This document shows, piece by piece, positions 57,754 to 64,000 of a DNA stretch of 64,000 nucleotides. The translations under genes were made by a program, and so were the position numbers. The stretch spans positions 1 through 64,000 of the forward strand of contig JAIXMF010000012.1 in NCBI GenBank assembly GCA_025201365.1. Direction: 5' to 3'. Origin of the DNA: Syncephalis plumigaleata (taxonomy: Eukaryota > Zoopagomycota > Zoopagomycetes > Zoopagales > Piptocephalidaceae). Within the stretch, counting starts at the first letter, position 1. Every line of letters starts with the position of its first letter. The notes under the pieces were generated by a model. The model did not search any database and was not told the DNA's origin. It saw nothing but the letters and a program-made list of their open reading frames with translations.

Positions 57754-58791
57754 ATGCAAACTACATTCATGCAACTTAGCACTCTACTTGCTATTCTATC
57801 ATTGGCAACCATGCCATGGTTAACCCAAAGCGTTAGTGTTCAATCATTATCGCATCATCATATCAATGCTGCTGCCGCTACTACTAGCACCACCAGCATC
57901 ACCAATACACTTGCTAAAAGATCCTGGCTTAGCAAGAAAGTATTCGATACTCTACCTGTCCACACAGTTGAAGAGATAAAACAATGTGTACTTGCTCAGA
58001 AGAATGCACAAAACACGCCACGTGTCGAAGATAGGATTGGCACGGGCAATTGTGGTACAGTGGTAACTATTCGCGAGAATGGTCAAATAACCGCCTTGAA
58101 GGTACCACTCAATCCCAATGAAGCCTACCAAATGAGCCATATCATCAAGGTGTTGCGTGCACAACCGGGCGGTACAGTATTCCCGCAAACTTATCCGACT
58201 GTCATGACGACCTACGGCCCTGGCATGCGAATGGAGTATTTCGAAGGAGCGCAAGATTTAGACGTCTACCTGAAGAATATCAAATCGACCATCCATCCCA
58301 ACGAGTTCCAAACACGCGTCAAACGTCTATTCTCCCAAGTGATCCGAGGAGTGGAGCTATTGCACACGAACAATTATGTGCATGGCAGTTTAAAACCGGC
58401 CAACTTTATCGTGGCGCGTAACGCACAGACCGGTCAAGCAGATGCGAAGATTATAGATTTCGGTTGGACACGTCAAGCTAAATGGGGCTCAAAGTCTACC
58501 TACTACTATAGGTATCTTGGTACATTGAATTTCGCACCACCCGAGGCAAAAGTCAAAAGCTGGATACTTCGTATTGATCCGCAACGTGCAGAAATATGGA
58601 CAGTTGGTGCTGCCTTCTACTATTCGATTACTGGTAAAAACATATCCTATAATGGCAATAGCAAGGTGCCAAATCTTCAAGATATTAAGGATGAAAGCTT
58701 GCGTCAAGTGTTCAATTGCATGCTCAATGCTGATCCAGCGGCAAGATGCTCTGCCGTGCAGATTGCGAAACTTCCCTATTTCACCACGTAA
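57754..58791 (+). CDS. secreted or lumenal kinase-like protein (probable pseudokinase)
   Basis: Single exon of 345 residues. The N-terminus has a signal peptide (MQTTFMQLSTLLAILSLATM through about residue 27), a Ser/Thr/Ala-rich pro-region, and a dibasic LAKR at residues 53-56 that looks like a Kex2-type cleavage site. Residues about 90-340 are a protein-kinase fold: IGTGNCGTVVTI, the ATP lysine in TALKV (Lys116), VIRGVELLHTNNYVHGSLKP, KIIDFGWTR (Asp235), GTLNFAPPEA, IWTVGAAFYYSITG and a C-lobe end ARCSAVQIAKLPYF. The HRD motif reads HGS (residues 210-212), so the catalytic base Asp is missing while Lys116 and Asp235 remain. Secreted kinase-like proteins are known in parasitic fungi and other pathogens; an effector-like role is inference. 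No ER-retention signal is visible. Confidence 0.82.
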   Translation: MQTTFMQLSTLLAILSLATMPWLTQSVSVQSLSHHHINAAAATTSTTSITNTLAKRSWLSKKVFDTLPVHTVEEIKQCVLAQKNAQNTPRVEDRIGTGNCGTVVTIRENGQITALKVPLNPNEAYQMSHIIKVLRAQPGGTVFPQTYPTVMTTYGPGMRMEYFEGAQDLDVYLKNIKSTIHPNEFQTRVKRLFSQVIRGVELLHTNNYVHGSLKPANFIVARNAQTGQADAKIIDFGWTRQAKWGSKSTYYYRYLGTLNFAPPEAKVKSWILRIDPQRAEIWTVGAAFYYSITGKNISYNGNSKVPNLQDIKDESLRQVFNCMLNADPAARCSAVQIAKLPYFTT

Positions 58792-59013
58792 TCGCTGTTT
58801 TCTGTAATTTAATAATCTACATATTTATAGATACTGATTAATATGAATAAAGACAGTTTACTTGAAGAATTAAGATTTAATAATAGGATAATATATTTGA
58901 TATTAACGATCATTCTTATGATTGACTAATAATGCAATAATAGCAATAGTAGTAGTGCTCTAGCTTTCTCTCTCCTCCCTCATCTTCTTATGCTCATTAT
59001 CCATTGTATCCAT

Positions 59014-60123
59014 TTAGTGTACCACCACCTTGACCTTTTCCTGCGTCGTTTCCTCATTGTTCATCATCAACCTAGTCGCACTAGTCATTGGTGATACTGA
59101 ACGGAACAACCTTGACTGAAAGATGTCCAGTACATCTGATGCTTCCGACCAGTAAACAATATTTGCCTTCACTTGTGACACATCAGGTCCTGAAAGAATA
59201 CGATGTAACGCGCGATGACGTCTAGGCATAAACACATCTTGACTTGTCAGTTCACAACCAGGACAGAAATCGTTTTGACCATCGCCTAGGTAAACAACTC
59301 GATCGTACTCGGCACGCAATCTACGTATCTCCTTTCCTTTACAAATATTGACGGTACAGCAAGGTCTCATTTCAACGGTAACATTGCTACGAGTAGTAGT
59401 ACCGGTAGTGATAGTTACATCGTTATCATCATCCATGATAGCAGCTCGATGTCTTATGATCCTACGTAGACAGCCGTGTTCCTCATGGGCAGGCACGTAT
59501 CGTTCTACGCGTAACTGACCCTCGGACGTCCATTGCGATTGATTCGTGATCACTTGACTGAATATCGTGTCAAGTCCATTGGCACGTAGACACTCCCAGA
59601 TGGCCGTCGTATTCGCATCACTTATGATAACCAGATCTGTTTGGCCCGATTGATGCGCATGCTCTAGGGCTGCCTTCATTGACGGATGTAAAGCAAGTCG
59701 TGCGAATACTCGTTCCAATTGATCTCGCGTTATACCCAATTGATGCAATTCATTATAGATCTTGTTCTAGATGAACATGCAAATAACAGTTAACAAAATA
59801 AGGATCTCGTACTTATTGATTGTATCCTACCATCAAATCTGTCCATTGCATCGTTGTAAAATGATTTGATTTATACGTGGCCAGTATATCTGATGATAGT
59901 AAGCTATACACGGCTCGATCACTATTCATCATCGATCGTATTATTTATTAGCAACAATGACATGATGATCGTTATCCTTTTCTTTGCTGCTTACCTATCC
60001 TCATCGATAATGGTCCTGTGGCAGTTAAAGTATTAATAATGAATAACGCTACGTATTCATTCACTCATTCTCGTTCATTGCTATAGCTTACCAGTCAAAA
60101 TCTAAAGCTACTAAAGTACGCAT
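59014..60123 (-). CDS. HAD phosphatase of the PHOSPHO1/PHOSPHO2 family
   Basis: Four exons, 60092-60123, 59995-60015 (only 21 nt), 59831-59921 and 59014-59766, join in frame to 298 residues. The catalytic motif is assembled over three exons as LVALDFDWTIIDEDSDRAV, where DFDxT gives the nucleophile and acid/base Asp. Later motifs are LVIISDAN (motif II), the region CKGKEIRRL (motif III Lys) and VVYLGDGQNDFCPG (motif IV). Relatives hydrolyse phosphoethanolamine, phosphocholine or pyridoxal phosphate; the substrate here is not predictable. A low-complexity insert (DDDNDVTITTGTTTRSNVTV) lies between motifs II and III. The tail beyond about residue 265 is not conserved. Confidence 0.88.
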
Positions 60124-60529
60124 GTTGAATGACTAGCAAATAGCTACTACGAGACACACGTATAATCAAGCTATAATAGTGGAGGTACGGGAAGAATAAG
60201 GCAAAATAGAAATATTAGATAGTGGAGAAACTATACAAGGCATCTCCTTTTATATTTATATTGATACTGGAGTATATAAATAGCTACAGGCAAGTTGATG
60301 AATGGGAACATTTTTTACCTTTTTTGTGACGATTCACTCGTATTATCATTGACACAATTAGTTATCAATTATTCCATGTGTATGCTGTTTCACGAATGTT
60401 TTTTAACAATTACTTGATAAAGATTATCTTATCAAAAGAAAGAGAAAATAATTTATTGATATCAAATAGCAAGAGATGAAGATGGATAAAGAGATAGATA
60501 GATAGAAAGCGTAAAGAGAACATCTATAA
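60124..60529. other. intergenic upstream of the PHOSPHO gene and downstream of VAC1
   Basis: AT-rich DNA of about 400 bp with purine runs near 60434-60510. No gene is seen. Confidence 0.45.
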
Positions 60530-63500
60530 TTAAATATCTCTTAATTGATTGTGAATACGAGTAATTTCCATTTCTAATTCATCAAGACTCGTTTGTAATG
60601 TGGAGACATCCTCGAATTTACGATGTTCATTGGCTTCAAGTAGATAGGCTGCCACACGTTCTCGTTGTTCTCGAAGTACCGAAAGCGTCTCTCGCAACAT
60701 GGATGCGGTAGGTTTATCCGGCATTACAGGAGAAGCAGGTGTGTCAGATGATAAAGTCACGGACTTGACTCCTTTATCCTGTTTCCCGTGACTAGTATCA
60801 CCAATCTGTGATGAAGACAATGAGGATGATGACGATGATGACGTTGCTGCATACGTCATACGAGTGACGGTTGATGTAGAGGAAGTAGGGGCCGTTACAC
60901 TTTGTTGGCTAGAAGAAGCGTTTGATGATGAACGTAATAGTTTAGGCAGTAGAGACAATGTCAACATATTCTGTTGTAGGGATAATTGTGATGCACGTCC
61001 AATAGCCGCATGTAATCTGGTATCTGTTTCGGAGACAGTTGGCAAACGACCGATTTGCTTACTACATACACGCATTTATATTGTTAGCATAACCTAGATA
61101 TAATACTCAATCAAGATGTCATATGCATACCTAATAAGATCGTATTGTGCAAAACTATCCATTAGTTGTTTTCGCATTTGCGTTGCTTGTTGTGATACGT
61201 GTTGTTGTGTACTGGCATGATCAGGATTATTAGATTCGTTTCTGATGACATACAAGTTAATCGATTTGTCTATTTGTTTGTTACATCCACTTACTTTAAT
61301 GTTTGAATTAACTGGTTAAATTGTGGTAATATATCACGAATAATCGATCGATGCACTAATAATGACTAATTGATGTTGTTTAGTTAGATGTATAATAGCT
61401 GCATACTGAATATCGATAGAAATTACCTCGTATAAATCCATAAGCATGACAGGTTTACTCTGACCAAATCGTTTTTCACGACGTCTACAATACAACAACT
61501 ATTATTATTATATTGTACCACTAATTAGCAAGCTGACACCCCATCACTTTACCTTACAACTGTACGATTACATTCTACGCATAGTCTAACTTCTCCTACG
61601 GTAAATGGATCATCTAGTGGTACATCCAAATCACCTAGTATTCATGTTTATTAGCACAATTGCTATGCCTCTCTTCATTCACGTATACTTACCATTAACT
61701 GTAACAGTGTGCACTTGGGAACAATGTGCCTGCCCGCATACCACTCGACCACAAAGTCGACAATGATGCTTTCGATTCACTAATGCCTTGAATGTATCCC
61801 TAAATATCACAACAAGTAATGTCAATGTCAATGTCGCTAATAAATACACATGTAAAAGCGTAGACTTACCCGCATAGTGGACATTCATCTACTGTAGCAT
61901 CATCATCCCAAGTGACAATCGCTTGATCAATGGCTACGGTAATGCAATATATGTGTGTGTTATACAAATGATAGACAACAATATTCGGGAATGACTTACC
62001 CTTTCTAATCTGCTGTTGCGGTTTAATTCGTTGCATAACTGGCCCCACCACATTTGATGGATCAGCATATGCTTGTGCCAACTATATAGACATTGATTAT
62101 TAGTATTATTATTATAGTTATTCATAATGTAACTACCTTTTCTAATCGTTTTTCCAATCGATTTGCCTCCAAATTAGTACGTACTAATGTTTCCTGACGT
62201 ATCATTAAAAATTCGGCTGTTTTAGATTGTATTAATCCTAGTAATAGCAATAACAATTATTTAACATATATGTCACCCCTTAATTGATCCACGCTTACCT
62301 TGTCGATCATGTGCTCCTTGATAGATCTCGAAACAAGACTCGCATACACGACACCAACGACCTCGTTGTGGATCGTGGCGTGCTTTCTCGTTCAATTTTA
62401 ATGCACACATACAGTGAACCTGACAGAATAGTTTACCACAACTGTATTACATAGTAGATAGATATTAGCTAATGTATATACATACAGTATTCATGTTTGA
62501 TCGAGTAAACCTACCTGCGACAATGTTCCTTACCGGTAAGTAGTGTAAGTGCACCACGTTGCTTAGCACACCCTGGTGCATTACAAGTTGCACCTTCTGT
62601 TACGGGTTGCCAATGTGCACGCATGATCCAATTCTCTTCATCTTGATCGATAATATCGCCTGGCTGTATTGGTTGTTGAAATGCCAATTGCGGTGGATCC
62701 GATAATGAATACAGGTGATTTAGTAAAGCACCATCTCCCCCTTGACGTGATTGTGATGGTTGCGTACCATTAGCGCTATTGATTGCTCTCACGGCAAGTT
62801 GTGTCAATTTATTCTTGGCCGGTACAAACTTTTTCTGTGCTTGTTTCAACCAGCCCATTACCGCTTGAGCAGGATCAAAATCGTCGTCATCCTCTTCGTC
62901 ATCCTCTTCACCCTCAGCTAGAAACGTGTCACTTGCACGATCGTCATCACCGTTGACACTGCCCCATAACCAGGATGAGGCACCATTCGAGGTATTGCCC
63001 CTACTTAGTAAGGCACTACCAGATAGACTCTTCCTATGTGATGAGCCTGATTGTCGTGGTGGTAATGCAGGTGCACGTCTATCTTTCGTAGTTGTAGCTG
63101 TCGTAGTTGTAGCAGCTCTGGTTGATCTACGTACAGTAGATGCAGGAGATGGTGATTCCGGATGAACAGCATCTAAATGATGATTTAGTGTAGCGAGTGT
63201 CTCGGCCAATTGTCCACAAATGGGACAGGCCAGTATGGGTGATTCATTATTGGATGTCATTGTCGTTCTAGTCGATGTGTGACCACTAGGATTGGCAGTG
63301 GTGATGGTCGTACTAATACTAGACGAGCTATGCTTTACTCGAGGTGGCGTATGCATGGGTGGTGCGGGTGTTGGCTCGCCACTAGTATCCGGTAGAACGA
63401 GACCGTCAACTTCGGCAAACGTAGCCATCGCTGAACCGGAACGCTGACGTGTTGCCACATCAATCGGTTTACTAGGCTGACTCTGCAATTGTGGCTGTTG

Positions 63501-64000
63501 TTGCTGTTGTTTCGGCGAGGGTGGTGTTGCCGGTAACGAATGCGTTGGATTGTTACCTTCTTCCTCTTCATGTGTATTTACAATGTTAATCGTACTTTCC
63601 TCTTTAAAACTACTCAAACTACGTTGTTGCGCTCGATGATGCTGATGATGCACTCGTGTATCAGGAGTGGCACTGACAGATCTTGCTTTCATAGAATGAC
63701 CACTCTTACCAAAGAACGCATCGACCGATTTGTTAGAAGGTTGAAACGATGATTGCGAATGAGAACGTTGCCATGGTGGAACAATTGCATGATTGCCATT
63801 AATGTCGCTTCTATTCGTGGACGATCCATTAGATGTCGTGGATATTGCTGTTGCTGTTGCCGTCCCATCAAATATAACTCTAGATGAACTGGCCTCGTGA
63901 CTTGCATCAATAGTATAATTCATGGATGGTGTACTAGAACTACTATCTACTCGAGTCTGACTATCCTGATAAGCTGTATATTGTCGAGATTCCTGTTCAT
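60530..64000 (-). CDS. VAC1: Vac1/Pep7 (Rabenosyn-5-like) FYVE zinc-finger protein, N-terminus beyond the edge
   Basis: Endosomal tether that binds PI3P and Rab5/Vps21 and works with Vps45 in Golgi-to-endosome fusion. The frame is open through 64000 (QESRQYTAYQDSQTRVD precedes the Met at 63923), so the true start is outside. Order: a C2H2 finger (CPICGQLAETLATLNHHLDA) near 63200; Ser/Gln-rich linkers; an acidic patch; a first FYVE-like zinc finger split by an intron at 62442-62514 (KEHCRSCGKLFCQVHC, CRVCESCF); a second FYVE (ECPLCG, then RKHHCRLCGRVVCG, later VRLCVECN) over 61560-61900; and a C-terminal Rab-binding helical pair (EQRERVAAYLLEANEHRKFE). Two FYVE fingers plus a C2H2 finger is the Vac1 layout. 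About ten exons with short introns; no frame damage seen. Confidence 0.9.

Overview
The window is nuclear DNA of a fungus. Genes are AT-rich and closely packed on both strands, with many short GT-AG introns (mostly 50 to 100 bp, some with a TACTAAT-like branch point). The gene set is fungal: Gcn20-type ABC-F protein, DGAT2, RNase P subunit Pop4, a Pbn1/PIG-X mannosyltransferase subunit, MARVEL proteins, a Tom1/HUWE1 HECT ligase, an Mrh4-like mitochondrial helicase, a Mei2-like RNA-binding protein and a Vac1/Pep7 FYVE protein. A secreted kinase-like protein and the Mei2-like protein suggest an early-diverging lineage, possibly Zoopagomycota-like; that placement is inference. I saw no virus-like element, tRNA, rRNA or CRISPR array.

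Layout. 1-7.4 kb: a possible exon fragment at the left edge, GCN20 (+), DGAT2 (-) and an alpha/beta hydrolase (-). 7.4-22.9 kb: a very large inverted repeat, with two arms of about 7.4 kb around a 648-bp unique spacer (14785-15432). Each arm carries an FHA-domain protein kinase (Chk2/Rad53-like) transcribed outward, a roughly 1-kb strand-asymmetric C/T tract behind it, a tandem pair of about 530-bp repeats before it, and a 5'-truncated isoleucyl-tRNA synthetase remnant at the inner end. The inner 2 kb of the arms look identical while the outer parts have drifted; the kinase is open in the right arm and damaged in the left. The right arm ends inside a decayed PUF60-like RRM gene, and a third partial copy of the arm's outer segment lies at 23.4 kb.

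23.8-34 kb: POP4, a 933-residue PPR-like mitochondrial protein, an FCP1-like phosphatase, PIG-X/Pbn1 and a tail-to-tail pair of MARVEL-type four-pass membrane proteins. 34-48 kb: the giant Tom1/HUWE1 E3 ligase gene on the minus strand. 48.4-50.2 kb: a heavily frameshifted mitochondrial DEAD-box helicase. 52-56.2 kb: the Mei2-like gene with candidate far-upstream exons. 57.7-60.1 kb: a secreted pseudokinase and a PHOSPHO-type phosphatase. 60.5 kb to the edge: Vac1/Pep7, with its N-terminus beyond the window.

The genes are mostly unrelated housekeeping functions (translation control, lipid synthesis, RNA processing, GPI assembly, ubiquitin, endosome traffic). The region unlike an ordinary fungal segment is the palindrome. 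A second pattern is that GCN20, the hydrolase and Tom1 contain six frame breaks, each fixed by assuming one missing base, often within a short homopolymer; this looks more like assembly error than biology.
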